Positions 46,977 to 61,307 are shown, numbered from the stretch's first letter. The stretch is 64,000 bases of DNA from Mariannaea sp. PMI_226 (GCA_024336345.1 JANFOG010000002.1:496001-560000); one strand, 5' to 3'. A program made the numbers and translations. Notes: generated by a model from the letters alone, not told the origin.

Positions 46977-49900
46977 TCATAGTCGGGTGGCTCTCAGAGC
47001 CCCCTTCACTCTTCTTGCTCCAGCCGCTGCAGCTCCGAAATTATGCAGTCGCTCTCCAATTAGGTACGCTTCATCCCGGATGCGAGCCGTCCATCTTTGG
47101 AACACTCGTACTAACCCAATTGTATTCCTAATTACCAAAGCAAACAACGCAACCGTGGGATAAGAATATCGGTAGATGATTGCGAGCCGAGCGGCCTCTG
47201 CAGCTTCGTTCAAGCCAGGCCTCACTCCGTTGATGATACCGTGCTTGACGAACGCACTGACTATCGCAGGAGGTCCAAATACTGCACCTGCAAAAATGGC
47301 CAACCCAGGAATGACGAATGCTCTGTTGAGCACACCCACATCGGGGCGTGTCCAGCCGGCCCTCAGAACTGTATCGACCGCGACGGCAAGCCTGGTGTCT
47401 GCGAATGCAGTTGTGGCCATCCTGGCACTCAATTTCAAGTAAAGAACACCAAGAGTCCATGCTTGAATGACGCGCACGGTGTGGCGGCCAGAATCTGGAC
47501 CTCCGGCCCTCGACGCCTGGATAGTTTCCGCTGTAGGGGGTTGCATGTAAGTATGCAGCGGAATGGCCAAATAGAGCTCCATGATTGTTGAGAATAGTAG
47601 TGGGAACACTACGAGAAGCATGAAGTAGGCATAGAACAGAGTGGCCCCCTGAGAGGCGACACTCGCAACGCGGCGATGGGCACCGCCAGCAGCAATTTGA
47701 GTCTTTGCGGACCTAATCCATCCTTTAATCCGGGAGCATACGCTCTTGACGTGGATAGTCAAGTATGCGACAGTACCCAGAAAGTAGACGCCAATGCTGA
47801 AGGCGTAAATGTCGTTCGTTCTGACATGTATGGGGATGAGCAGCTTGAACATCTTGCGGCCGACAACGAGTGGTAAAATCGTAAAGCCCACTCCGGTGAC
47901 GGCCGCGAAAACCCAAATAAAGAGGATGAACAGGAACACTCTCGTTCGGAAATTGGGAGGAATGTACACCATCTGATACTGGTTCGAAGCATATAGGTCG
48001 GCATCAGAATGTCTATCCAGGCGCTGGCCACGCTCGGTAACGTCCAGGAAGACCTTCCTACCCTTGGGTATCTTGACCCGGTCAGATGCTGGTGCGCGGA
48101 CGAATCGGCCACTCTCAATGAGCTGGTATGAATCACGGAGTTTAGCTTTCTTGCGTCTGAGTTGCGACATTTCGCTGTGGCTCATCGGGGGCTTTGGTTT
48201 AGCGTCACCACCTTCGAAGGCGTCCTTCCAGGTCTTGGGAACAACATTGTGCTGCTTATCCAATTCCAAAAACATGGTCCGGTACCAGGGAAGCCCATTG
48301 AACTCCGAAGTTGGCCCCAAATGAAGACTTCCCTCTTCATCGATCCTTCGTTCGCCGAAGAGGAAAAATGTCAAGCGCAGGCCACGTGCGCAGGTCCTGA
48401 ACCACCATGTGTACATAGCGTGAAGCCCATCACCTGGCTTGAAGAAATTCACAGCCAAGGGCATCAAAAAGTTGTAGAAAAGGAGGTCTACTGGGAACTC
48501 CAACACAGGCTCATTGGATGAGTAGTGAACTGGAAGCACGCCGGGGGTCGCATATGACAGACCCCAAACGACACCTCCAAGGCAAACAATGACTAATGCG
48601 CCGTAAACGAATGCAGAGAAGAGGATCTTCCTCAATTGTGTTGTCAAGTTCCTCTCGAGGACGTCTCGAACAGGGTGGAATTCTGGATCGTCAGGATCAC
48701 GAATAAAATCTGGAATGGAATATTAGCGTATTGTATAAATCGACCAGAATGATTGATACATACAGAGAACACCCTGTCGCATAATTTTACGACACATGGA
48801 CACGAAGAGGGCAAAATGGAACATATATCCAGTTCCAACAAACCAGTGAACAAAAACAGAAGTCAAGGGGTAGTTGTACGTGAATAAAATGCGAGACTTG
48901 AAGGTAGTATCTTCGAACAAGGGTAAAAGTGCGCCATCCAAGAGAAGACCACAGTAGAGCGGGAAGACCAGCATCTCAATGCTGATTATCATAATGACCT
49001 TCATGATACCGCTTGCTTGGTGCAGAGTATCAATTACACCCGCCTCCCAAGCTTGCATGATGTTGCCTCTTGAGAATGGGCTTCCCCGCTTGAGATACAT
49101 AGCGCCCAAGAAGAAAAGTGTAAGATAGCCTGCGATGATGGCCCAGAACCGATCCAATCCAGACCAGTGGGCCAGCTCTAGGTTGATCGAGGGCGAAGCC
49201 TCAGCCTCACCAAGATCAATCACCCAAGAGTTGGGATTTAGTAGAACCGCAGAGGAAATGCGAATCGTGGCCATTGCGGCAGGTACTAGTGAGCTCATAA
49301 GTTGAATCGATGGAATACTGGAGAAAATGGAGCCAGTAAAGACAAAATTGAACACCGTGCTCACAGTCGAGAACACAGTACCGAAGTGACTTTTGACTGT
49401 GATCAGAGCCTCGTGGCTGATGGCAGAAAAGTTCTGAATTTCGGAAGCCGACATGGGGAATTCCTGGAACACATATCCCATAACACCTGAACCAGCGTTT
49501 GTCCATAGCATCCAGGATGCCTTCCTAGCAGACACGACCTGCGTGGCGATGACACCTCCAATAAAGCTAGTGAAAATGTCAATCATATTGAGAACGACCC
49601 ATGAAGCGAGCCCGGCAACCATGACAGCGAGATCCTGGACAAGCCTGCTGAGTTCAAAAAGGAGACGAATGAGTCTCATGGGGTTTGCCATGATCCAAAC
49701 GCTCACTCGTCCGATATTGTAAGGGATAAATATACAAGCAAATATTGTGACGGTGACAAGAACTGCACAGAATATGGCATTCTGAAAGAGACCGGCGATG
49801 GGGCCGCGCATGCCAATCAGTTCCATTACTCCCTCAAAGTCTTCGAGGTCCTCAATGGCTTCTTGATCAAGTCCAGCACCCGGTACATCTTCGCCATCAT

Positions 49901-51983
49901 CGGCTTCAGCATTATTATCATCTGCGGCATCCTCATCGTCCGTATTAATGCGCGCGTCGGCTTCAGGATTATCAAGGCGGATATTCGCCAGAGGCGGAAC
50001 TCGGCGATCCTCTAGATCACCCCACATGAAGTCAGTCATGCGATCGACCAAGGTAGGCCGGCCATTTCCCTCCCCGTTGGGCTCTTCACCAAGCAGATGT
50101 ACTAGCTGGTCCCGATACTCGGGATGCGCAAATGAATCGGGATCAGGAAAACCCTCTCTTTGGTCACCTTGGAAACCCTGGCGCTGTTCCACTGGGGTAT
50201 GAGATGTAGGTCCAGCTTCATTTGGCTGATCCTCAAAATTGAAAGGATCGGCATGCGGCTCCTCAGTCTCGGGCTCAGAAGGAAGAGCTGCGAATGACCA
50301 GCTGTTGTTGGCGAGGGGGTTGCCATTCTCATGAAGCCGAGGTCCGTCCGAAAACGCACGAGTTCTTAGAACACCTGGCTCGAGGCCATCATGTCGGTAA
50401 AAAACGGCAGCTGCATCGGCATCGATATCTGGGAATTTCTCAGTTTCTTTGCCTTTTCGAGTAGCATGCCCGGAAGGTTCGGCTTCCCCTGTTGACGAGC
50501 CTTCGTTTGAACCGGGTGTGAGAACGGCTCTAGATGAGCTTTCGGCTGTAGAGCTGGAGCTTTCTCGTCCATCGCTATTTGTGGCTGTACCTGGATGCCT
50601 GGAGAACGATACAAACTCGTCAGGAATATCATTCTCGTAGCCTAAAGACTTGCGAGTAACGTTAACCCAGTATGAGAGCCTATCCTCGAGACCTTCCTCC
50701 TCGATAATCTGCAGGATTCTTTGAGGATCCCCATCAGCCTGACGAAAAATGCGTAGATAGGCGTGGACGCTACTTTGCTCCCCTGAAGTGCCAGCTCTTG
50801 TCGCCTGGGGCCTAATTTCAGCTGGGGAGGCGCTTGAAGAGCCGGGCTCGTCGAAACTTGGTCGGGTCTGATGCTCTGCATACCTTCTCGGGGCATATTG
50901 GGGAACAGAAGTGTCGAGCTCGACTGGGGGAGGGTCCGTGGGCTCCTCGCCGTCGTCCAGCGTTTCTTCATCGGATTCGGCAGGTTCCTCCGCAATATCC
51001 AACTCTTCCTGTCTAAAGGGCATTGGTTCTTGAGCAAGAGGATTTTCTGGAGGAGCAAAGGCAGCACGCATGTTAATCTCTGGCTGTTGTTGAACGACAT
51101 AGTCTCGAACGAGGATAACAAGGATGAAACAGATTATGACCAAGACTGTGATTATCTGGCCTTCCAGGACGTGTATTAGGTTTCGATTGAGAGTGGGGTT
51201 TCGAGTCAGGTTTTTAAGAAAGCGAACGTCGCTGAGCAGAGATGGAGGAGTTTTGATAGCCGAAAGATTATCTGCCAATGTGCTGGACTCACTTACGGAC
51301 CCTAATCGATCAGACTTGGGAGGCCCATGCAAGGAGTTAAGTAGCATGCGAAGGAGGAATTCGGAGATATTCTGACCCGACAGCCCATCAAGCATTGCCT
51401 GAGCGGCCAAAACTGAAGTTGTAGTCGGGATGAAAAGGGGGCTTGCTGGACATGTGTCGTTACCCAGGGACGACTGGGCAAATTCCAATGTAGCAGCGAC
51501 AGTCTCGTTAGCTGCGGAAAGTAACGAGCTTGACCCAAGCCCTTCGTCGCTAACCCAGAACATGAAGGACCATACCGACCTCATGAAATATGGAAGCCAA
51601 CATACCCAGACACTAATCGCCATAATAGCACGAAACCAGACCAGAACGTTTCGAAGGAGATATTTAGCCATGTGACCGACGAATACATGTACTGGGAGAG
51701 ACTTCGGCATATCTGGAGCGTAAAGCTTCGTGAAGCGGAAAGATGTCTTGCAGAGTTCGCAGTACTTTTTCTGAGAGTGAGATAGCCACTCCATCAAGCA
51801 GTCCTGGTGGACGTATTTGATGCTACCGCTACATTTGCAAGGGTAGAACAGTGGTTCTTCCGGAGTTGCCTCGCCGCGACATATTCGACAGATGCCGGGG
51901 GCCGCATCTTGGGACTGCAACGAGTCGTCGTTCCTAGTGACGGCTCGATGAGGGCCCTTGGGCCTTGTGGCGGGGTCTTCCAT
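46977..51983 (-). CDS. DOA10: ER ubiquitin ligase Doa10/Ssm4 (MARCH6/TEB4)
   Basis: Predicted 1650-residue polytopic RING-CH E3 ligase of the ER and inner nuclear membrane, which ubiquitinates cytosolic and membrane ERAD-C/M substrates with Ubc6 and Ubc7. Exons 51983-48764 and 48709-46977, with a 54 nt intron whose joining restores GVLYFIRDPDDPEFHPV, a highly conserved Doa10 block. The RING-CH is at the extreme N-terminus in C4HC3 order: Cys32, 35, 49, 51, His59, Cys62, 75, 78. Many hydrophobic segments follow, with a long acidic/Ser-rich loop (about residues 310-720) before the conserved TEB4-Doa10 membrane core. It is longer than the yeast protein (1319) mainly through this loop. It is divergent to the KDEL-tailed gene at 54239. 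Confidence 0.95.
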
Positions 51984-54238
51984 GGTGACCAGACCGGCGA
52001 CGGCGATTCAAAGGAAAATCGACCTTGCCCACAAGGGGCTTATTGAGAGAGTGTTTGTTGCAGGATCATGCGCAAGATGGAGACTCGGTGTTGGGGATTC
52101 CGCACGTGCTGGAGGACAGGCAATGGAATGGGGGGTCGAGGCAGGAAAGAGACGGATTAAAGGAATGAAGAGTCGATTTTTTTTTCTTTTGGAGGCGTAG
52201 ACGAGGATAGCGACAGGGTATGTCAAGTTGTGGAGGCGCCTACTAGCTCGATCGATCTTGGGGCGCGGGCATAGCCAGGGAGACTCGTGGTTTGGATGAA
52301 GGAGGTTATACAGTTGGGTTGGGATTTTAAAGGTGATGAGACGTGGTTGTAAAATCGTGGAGAAAGCCACCGCCACTACCTTAATTGACTGAGAAAGCCA
52401 CCCTCGACTGAGCACGCTAGGGCGTCGATTTGGACGCTGTCAGGTGGCGAGTGGATTGTGGTGCCGGCCGGACTGGTTGGGGCAATGGCGGCTTCAGGCG
52501 GCAATATCTGATGCACGTCCTGTTGGTAGACTTTCGGTTTGGATATAACGCCCTATGGCAATTGCGAAGTCAAATAAACAACTGGTTCTTTTATAAAATG
52601 AATGTTTCTGTGTTCCAGTATCTATTGTTGACCATCAGGTACATGAATTCGCCATTTCAATTTCAATTGCCCCAACATCAAAGACACACACTAGTGGGAA
52701 ACGAACCTGGAAGATATAATAATCCGATACTTCGGTATTGCCTTGCGGCGCACGCTATCACGTGTCAAATATGCTTTCGCGTGCACGGTCTGATGTCATG
52801 ATCCTTAATAAGCGCTCCTGATTATTCAAGATTGAGCATGGGGACATTATGGAAGATATAACTTAGTTGATCTAGTAGTCAAACATTTTTGAACCCGAGG
52901 GAAACAAGTGAAATTTATAGGACGACGAGAATAGCAAACGATGTATATTAAACATATTGTAGAATGAAGACGGAGAACAAACCAGAAGTGAGTGAAACTG
53001 GATATGAATATCAAGGACCTGCTTTGCTATTGGCCCTTCTAAGGATACAACACTGAATAAAGGATGGGATAGATTGTGAAGTTTTCTTGATGCACAATGT
53101 AATAGACGACGTCTGGAAATGAGGCCGGCATATAATGTATGCTGGGACATACGAGAAACAGTGAGACAAGGATTGAAACTCTCTGGTCTGTCTATCAAGA
53201 CAGGAGAAACGAAAAAGGCCAAATGTGGTTTGATCGCAAGGCAACATATAATGTATTCAGATATGCAAGCACTGATCCGAGGCAATCTAGCGTGCGCTTG
53301 GATAAGTTTGTTGACTGGTGTTGGGCGTGACGTAAAGCTTCAGATGCTAGACCACCAATCAGTAGAGAATTCGGACTGGGTTGCCTCGATTTTCTTGCAT
53401 TACAGCCATTGCAGCGGCGGTAGTGTTTGGTGTGTTGTTATGTCTTCCTGGTATTGGACGATTGATGTTTCAGTAGAGGGAAAAATCAAGCTTCAAATCA
53501 ATCTTGATGACGTCTACGCGACCTGAGGTATGTGGTGGTGTGCTGAAGGAAGCTGAGAGCACGAGTGTGGTGGGGGAAACAGATGACACCACTGCAACTA
53601 GCAAGATCACTGGGACTTAGACCCATTGAGAACCACTGAGACCACACCGCGGCCTGATGATTTGCGCTCCGAGATCAAGGCATCTGCAGACCGGTTCGTC
53701 ATAAGTGCGATTCTGTATTTTCCATGGATATGCACCAGCGACATAAGTTAGGAGTGAATTCTCAGACATATGTAAATGGACCAGCCCATGCCTTAATTTT
53801 GAAAATTTCATTGCCGATTTCTTCGTTGTTTTACTTTTGTCTCGAGTTCTGTCGCAGAAACCGGGACACCGAGGCTCGTACGGAGGCGCAACACTAACAC
53901 CGGAACTTAGCAACCAGACACCCCTGCAGGTGACCTCAGGCACCCCCCAAGGCTGGTATAGCTCCTCATCCCGTCCCAGGTCCTTGCAGAAAAATCCCAC
54001 CCCCATGTCTGCCCCGGTGTCACGACATCGTGAACTTGAGAGTTTCCCTATCTCTCGCTCAGCTCGCAGGTCTGTCATTGTATTCTATTCATCTGTTCTA
54101 GCCATCGCGCCTTGTCCCTTTTTCTTCCCCTTCTTCTTTGCCAACTGACACTCTGCTAGTTGCTGGCCTTTCTCTGTCCCGCCCCGCGACGACCTGCCGT
54201 CAGTCGCACGTAGCTCTGACAAACCTTACACGCTCGTC
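51984..54238. other. Divergent promoter region of DOA10 and the KDEL-tailed gene
   Basis: A 2.25 kb region with no credible gene. Frames of up to 137 codons overlap each other on both strands without conserved motifs. The last 150 nt are a CT-rich leader before the start at 54239. Confidence 0.55.
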
Positions 54239-57200
54239 ATGGCCGAGTCTGCCGGCTACCAAGCCGGCAACGGCGCCGTCCACATCAACGGCAAGTCGAA
54301 TGGCCATGTTATTGGTCGGCGAAGGACTGGGAAGAAGAATTCGGGTTTCTTGCTTTGGACGCTGGGCGTCGTTGCGAGGTGCGTTTGTCCTGTCTCTCTA
54401 TGCGCCATGGCATTCGGGTTTTTTTTTTAGCACCAACACTAACATTTGAGCGTCTTGTAGACTGTCAACTTGGGCTGCTATCCTGACCATCATCTTTCGC
54501 TGTCCTTCATCTTACGAGACCTGCGACGAAGACTCATCTTTCATCTGCAAGCCTTACTTTCGGGTCAAGAACACCGTATCCCCCCATGTCCAGCCCTACT
54601 ACGACCAATACGCTGCGCCCTACGTTGAAATTGCCCGACCATACTACGAGATTACCGATAACAAAATCTGGAAGCCAACCCGCGCATATGTTGTTCAGTA
54701 TGGAGCTCCCTGGGTTGAGAAGGCGCATCATCATGCCAAGGCTCAATGGGAGAAGAATGGTCAACCCAAACTCTCGAAGTACCAAGATATTGTCCAAGGT
54801 AAATATGATCAGTCAGTAGCTCCATATGTGACCCAAGCAACGGACACCTTCGGCCCTTACTACGACATTGCCCGCACCAACGCCTTGCAGGTGTACTACG
54901 AATATGTCATGCCAAGTTACGACTTCATCCACCCATACGCGATTCAAGGTTACAACGTGGCGTCCGAGTTCACAACCAGGACGGCCCTCCCCAATGCCTA
55001 CTGGGCATGGAATAAGACTTACGCTTTCTTGCAAGCTAAAATCTGGCCTCATCTACGTGTTGTCTACGTCGAGAACGTGGAACCCCAGTTGGTTCGCATT
55101 GGCAAACGACTTGGACGTTTCAAAGTCCAAGATAAGGCGAAGACGTCGTACGACAACGCTTCGTCAAGGTGAGCTCGCCAATATCTCTACCTCTAGTTGC
55201 GTAGCTACTCGCTAACACATATTTGTAGTGTTGCAAAAGAGCACACGCCTTCCTCATTCATCCGACCTCCTCACAGCACATCATCACCGGAACTAAAAAC
55301 CGAGCAACCTACGGCTACACAGAGTGCCGAGCCTGAGGTCAGCGTCCAGAGCGAGACTCAGTTAGCATTTGAAGAATTTGTCGATCAGTATCTTGACCCT
55401 GTTCAGCCGCCCGAAGCAGCTGAGAATGAGAGCGAAGTACGCCGGAAGGCCCGCGAAATGGTTACCCAAGATCTTATCAGTTGGCAAAACAAATTTGCCG
55501 CTCAAGCCGACGATGGTGCTACTGATTTGGAAGAGCGCGTAGACGAAATTGCTCAACGTATGATCGGACAGAATGCCAAGACGATTGGACGCGCGCTCTT
55601 TGACGAACTGGAGACTGTCATCGAATTGGAGCTGCGGGAGCTCAGGTCAAAGATTGCCTCTCTTGTCGAGGTTGCTGATGAGCGGCCTGATAGCGTACAA
55701 GGTCAAGTTATCGATGCCGTTCGCTCTGCTGGTATGGCTATCAAGAAGCGAGCCCAAGCGATCCGACAATGGCGCGAAGTCTACGACAAAGAACTTCAGA
55801 ACACCGTCATTGCTGTTGCCGACGTCCACTTCCAGATCTTGGATGAGACTAGAAATCTCGCCTTGCAGCATATGGGCATGCGATGGGCTTGGACTGAAGG
55901 TGTTACCTACAAGGACTGGGCTAAGTACCATGAACTCAAGGCCACGCTCAATGAGTGGACTGAGCAGCTCAAGCAGCTTATTGTCACCCATCCATCCCTC
56001 CTGCAGGCACAAGACGCCTCAGCGCAAGTAGAGGATGAAGGTATGGAAATCGCCTCCAACGCAGCCAAGGAACTGGCTCGACTTAAGGAAGTTGCTCGTT
56101 GGAAGATCACCGCCAAAGATGCAACAGACAATTTTGATAGCGAGGAGATGCGTCTTGCTGCCGAGGCCACCCTTGCTGCCGCCGCTGCCGCTGCCGCCGA
56201 AGCAGCGGCAGCAGCAGCAGCCACGGCTGCTAGTGAAGAAGAGAGTTCTGATACTGCTGGGATTGATCAGCTTCTCTCTGACATCACAGAAACTGCAACA
56301 TCTGCCGACGCCCCAGCGGAAGGAACTACAACCTCTACTACTGCTGCCACGGAAACTGACACAGCTTTTGACGCTTTCGATTCTCTAGTCGGAGAGTCCA
56401 CCGAAAAAGCTACTTCCTCAGCATCCGATGCTCCTCTTGCCGAGCCGATAGCTGCGGAGGAGTTTGAGACATCTACGGCTGGCTTGGCTGCAGAGCATGA
56501 ATCATCCGATGATGATAATGAAGCACCTATCCCTGCTGCGTCCGACTCCATAGCCGAGGACGATGCCGCACTCAGCAACTCAGTAGATGAGACTCTGCAA
56601 CCTGTGGAAGACACGCTATCTGATGCGACCGAATCTGCGAGCACCACTGCCGAAGAGGTGGTGAAGGCATCCGACGAGATCCCCAAGGCTGTAGAACCCG
56701 AAGAGTCCACAAATATGGACTATCTTGCTTCAGAAGCGACTGAGGTCCTCTTGGCTGAATCTTTTACTATCGTCACCAACGATAGCGAAGAGAGTAGCTT
56801 GCCTGATGCGACTTCTGCTGAGTTTGAGACGAACGATGATTCTACCGACGAGGAACACTTAGAGCCACCAGTCCAAGCACCGCGATCTGATGACGAACCT
56901 GTCAAGCCCGCGATGTTTGGCGCTGCTGCGCAAAAGGTCCCTGAACGACAAATCGTCCTGGAAGATTATGATGAAGATGAGGGCGAGGACGTTATCTCGA
57001 AAGCAACCAAGGTTGCTCAAGAAGCCTATTCAAATGCCGTTGCTCACGCATCGGAGCAATACTCCAGCGCTCTATCTGTTGTTTCTGCCCAGATTTATGG
57101 AACCCCCGAACCTGTTCATAATGAACTCCTTTCTTCAGTCTCAGGTGCCTACCATAACGCAGTCTCAGCTGCTGGAGACAAATTGAGCAGCGCTTTGGAT

Positions 57201-58067
57201 GCTGCTACATCTCGTGTCAAAGGTGACACCCCCGCGACTACTACAACGCCTGCACTGGTAGATTGGGCCCACGTAGAGTCTATCGCGGCTGAAAAATTGA
57301 ATGAGGGACGACTTTGGGCTGAGATCCAATACCAAAGCGCTTTGATTGCTCTTGGCCTTGCTACTGCAACACCCACTCCATCGTCTGCGATGGAGAAATA
57401 CTATGAGCAAGCAAAGTTCAACTACTATGCTGGTCTCGGGTTTGCACAAGATCGATACCACAACTTCATTTCGGGCGCCTCATCAGCATTCTCGTCATTA
57501 ACGGCTACACCTACGCCTGGTCCGACTAATATTGCTGGGTCTGCCTCGTCCCTTGCGTCTGTAGCCCGCGAATCAGTTGCATCTGCCGTTTCTGCTGCCG
57601 GAAGCAGCGTTGCATCCGCCGCCAAAGCCGTGGACGACTCTGTTTCTGCCGTAGTGGATTCAGCCGATCAGCAAATCTCCAACGCTGGACTTGTCATTGC
57701 CGATGCCTGGGGCAGCGCAATTGCGGAGATCAGTTCCCAGATTTATGGCGAGCCTACACCTACAGCACAAATTGCTTGGTACGAGCACATTTTTAGCGAC
57801 ATTAACTCATATGCCGCTGCGGCAACTGATGCCGTATCTGACAAGGCGGATTCTGCTTCAAACGCGGCTAGGACTGCTTCCAGCGAGGCAGAGAAGCAAT
57901 ACAAAGCCGTAAACGAGCTCGTTAAGGAGCTTGTTCATGGCAAAGAGCCATCATTCACTGAGAGCGTTTTCTCGAGACTACAAGAAGCTTATGCCACAGC
58001 TGCGGCTAGTGTAGCTGCGGCAACTGATGCCGTCAAAGAAAAGGTGCATCAAAAAGACGAATTGTGA
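54239..58067 (+). CDS. Signal-anchored repeat protein with C-terminal KDEL
   Basis: Predicted 1228 residues; exons 54239-54378, 54461-55168 and 55229-58067. Orthologues in related fungi have, I believe, been labelled 'transcription factor hoxa13', but I see no homeodomain. Seen: a basic N-terminus (GRRRTGKK), one hydrophobic segment at about 36-59, then a Tyr/Pro-rich part with short repeats (QPYYDQYAAPYVEIARPYYE type) to about 200. A charged helical region with RQWREVYDKEL and MRWAWTEGVTYKDW follows (about 330-560), then poly-Ala at about 595-618, an acidic Ser/Thr-rich part, and C-terminal amphipathic repeats with QIYGTPEP, QIYGEPTP and TATPTP. The last four residues are KDEL. A basic side before the anchor plus KDEL suggests an ER-lumenal type II protein (inference). 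Function unknown. Confidence 0.85.
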
Positions 58068-60681
58068 GAAGCATGGTGATGTGGGGGATTACAGTAACGC
58101 TCGTTTGGACGATACCCAAGCTGATATGACAGCTGCGCCGATGCTATATTCCAACAAAGGGAACGAGAATGAATCTATATGAACAGCTGAGGGAGGATTT
58201 GGTGGGAGTACATGAGCTACGTGAAACATTTTCATGGGTCTGATGGGACTGAGTGCTGAAGGAGTGGATGATGTGCATTGCTTACACCTTGCAGTGACTA
58301 TCCTTGTTTCTGCAGGACGGCGACACCGAGATCAACCCATGTGACAGTTGAGGAGAGACATGATCAGCCACTGCTGGAAGGCAATAAAGGACTGCATACG
58401 ACCACACTCATCTTCCTAAGGGGGAAGACACCAATGGGCTGGGCTTGGGGTGTATATTTGGCCCTTGTTTGGGTTGCTTTGTATTTGCCTCCGGCGTCCA
58501 GGGGAGGGGGAATAATTAACACAACGCATTACTCAAGAATACGGAGCACATACGTCTAGTTGCTCCAATATCCTTGAGATGAGCTAATATGACATTCTTG
58601 TCCTTTTTTCTTTTTGTTCTAATACTTGTGGTTAGACCATGATAGTCCTACCTAACTATCTAACCTCCCTACTTACCTACGTGACCTTTGTATTTCCTGC
58701 TTTTGGGCATGTCAGCCCATGGGGGTAGTCCTTGTAAGCGAGACTGTTATGTGCAAAACTACGTGTTCGGTTATCGCGCCTATGAACGTGACTTGGCTTG
58801 GGTATGGTGTGAGCGGTCACCCAACAAATGAATGCCGTGTTGATGCTGTTCGCGCTGAACTACCTCCTTGGGGAATCCTGGCGCTTCTCATGCAGTTACC
58901 TAGTCTACATGGCAACCTACCTCAATGATGTTGTAGTGCTTGCGACAATGCCTCCTCCTCTCCTCCCGGACAAGGCGTCTCTCAGCGAGCATGGGCAGTA
59001 CACCATCAACGGGGTGCCGTATGCTGTTGCCTAAACGGTCGCGTTGACGCTATCACCGCTGGATGATCAGCGGAGGCCGTTGGGCATGGGGAAGAAGCGA
59101 GTGACGTAGTATAGAATGCGACGAGAGAAAACGCCCCAGCACAGAGCCAAAGCGCGCGAGGAGAGACTGTGCATTGTCCGTTTGGTACATAGCACTGTAT
59201 AGTTAATTAACATCATGACTAGTACGTTGCCTCCGTCCCGTTTATGACGAGGGGGGAAAATGGTTGCGACGTCGTAGACGGAGGGTGGGGATTTTGGGGG
59301 AGGGTGGTCCGTTCCATTAGAGCAAGCCGCATCCCCGCGAAGACGCTACGATGGAAGAGGCAGGACGAAGGGACGCCCAAGGTCTTACAATACATAACTG
59401 TACCGCTGTGATTTTGCTAGCTAAAGAGAGGTCGAGTTCCCGTCCGTCGTTCAAGGGGAACCCGAGGGGATACAGTAACCTAGTGTGGTCATGTGGTGAT
59501 TACGGAGGGACCCCAGTTATTTAGTAGATCTCGAGAGTCTTGAGAGAGTTCTAACTAGGTAGGATACGAACCTATTTAGTCGTGTCCTCTGAAAGCACGA
59601 TGTTCATAATAGACTACCTATGTATACTGCCGCAGTATGCTCATACGTGCATATTTGGCCGGGATTTTGTCGCGTGCCCGCCACTGGAACCAGGGTTTTG
59701 GTCTGGTTTGGGGGGGAGAGGGGGGGGAGAAGGCGAAAGTCAGAGCAAAGAGACATTGTCCAATGAAGGGCAGGCAATTGAGGAATATTAGATAATTAAT
59801 TCGGTGATTAGACCTTTGCCGCTGGCAATTGATGAGGCGAAGGAGCGTTTACAGCGAAACTTATCTTAGCTGAAACCCCCCAAATCGCGTTGTTTCGGGG
59901 ATGTGCCGAGGTTAACAAGGGATTTCATTGTGGGTTATTCCCGTTTTAGCATGAGGCTCGTAAGAGACACTGACAAGAGACCAAGACAAATGACAGAGAG
60001 AAGACGACAGGGAGACAGAGGGAGACAAGACAAGACAAACCCAGGGACTGACCGACTGATTGGCTGCGACTGGGCCGCCAGCAGCAAGGAAAGGGCATGT
60101 TCATGCTCGGTCGTATTGGGAGAGAAGTTAATTGATTTAGTTACATAGTAGTTAGGTTCTTCAGCACTTTTCTCTTGGCATCCGGGTCTCTCTGACCGTG
60201 CCCTGACGGAGCAACGAAAAGTCAACGGCAAATAAGTTTTGTTGCACTAAGCACACTGCGTTTGCGCCGATGATCTTCCCTTCCTTCGTCTCAACCTGTG
60301 CGTGTGCTGTCTACATCTCCCGGGATGATGGTGTGGCCTCTCCCGCAGATTAGAACACTTCCATTTCTTCTAAATCAGTTCACATATCCTCAAGGGGTAA
60401 CATGTGCCGGCGCTGTCCGTCCTGTATGCAATACTAAAGTTAGGTAGGGAGGGGGACAGACAACCTGAAGGAGCTCTGATTGACAGGCCATGCTAGGTTC
60501 TGGGTGCTGGGTGCAAGGATTCATCTCCAAAGTACAAACTAGTGGGCAAGGGGGGGATGGTTGGTTCCGGGGATGAGGCTATCGTCAAGCCCGCTTCCCC
60601 TCCCATCTCCTTCTCTTTGGCGGAGCAACATATGACGTGGGGGAGAGAGGGACACAGATTCATAGTCGTGCGAGGGCTATG

Positions 60682-60829
60682 AGATAAGAGCCAGAGAGCC
60701 AGAGAGGGAGAGAGAGGCTGTTTTGACATGGGGTGGTTGGGGAGGGGGAAAGCTGCCCCAGAGCTGTTCTCTAACATGGAGGACCCCGGGGTCTCGACCA
60801 CTTGGGGCCGCATGTTAAGATACAGATAA
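60682..60829 (+). promoter_or_regulatory. Two AGATAA motifs upstream of permease
   Basis: AGATAA at 60682-60687 and 60824-60829 match the HGATAR consensus of the nitrogen regulator AreA/Nit2. They are about 1.1-1.3 kb from the permease start, so the link is weak. Confidence 0.25.
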
Positions 60830-61288
60830 AAGACATGGCCAGACGCAATATCGTGACTTCCAATTGGCTTGACCTCGTAATGGGAGAGAAAATATCCCTT
60901 GCTGACATGCTGACCATCACTCATCCGCACCTCTTTGGGAAGCTCTACTCCGCACCATGATGTCGGTTGAGGCTTGAACTGACCCTGGCCCACTCACACA
61001 CACACTTGAGCATGTACTGTAATTATTATTGTCCGACGCATGGGGGACGGATGACTGTCAGTAGACTAATCTTGTCTGTACTTGCAGGACCAAGACGAAC
61101 GTGGTATGTGTCCAAACGCCATCAAGTATGACACCCGGACGCCTCCTCACCGGCTGGCTGCAGCTGAATCGAGGTCGTCTTTGCGTGCATCAACTACCCT
61201 CCAACGCCGCATGGCCGGGTTTTGTGCTCATCCTGGGCAAAGATGACGAAACGAAAATACCGCCTCCCATACACAACCGTTCCCCCCT

Positions 61289-61307
61289 CCCCCCCCCCCC
61301 CCCCCCC
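61289..61307. repeat. C19 homopolymer
   Basis: Nineteen consecutive C, preceded by a C6-T. Confidence 0.85.

Noticed and set aside
54239..58067. Homeobox transcription factor assignment
   Set aside because: No homeodomain helix-turn-helix pattern; instead a membrane anchor, repeats and a KDEL end.
60493..60993. 166-codon minus-strand frame
   Set aside because: Low-complexity Pro/Ser content, no family resemblance, lies in the permease upstream region.
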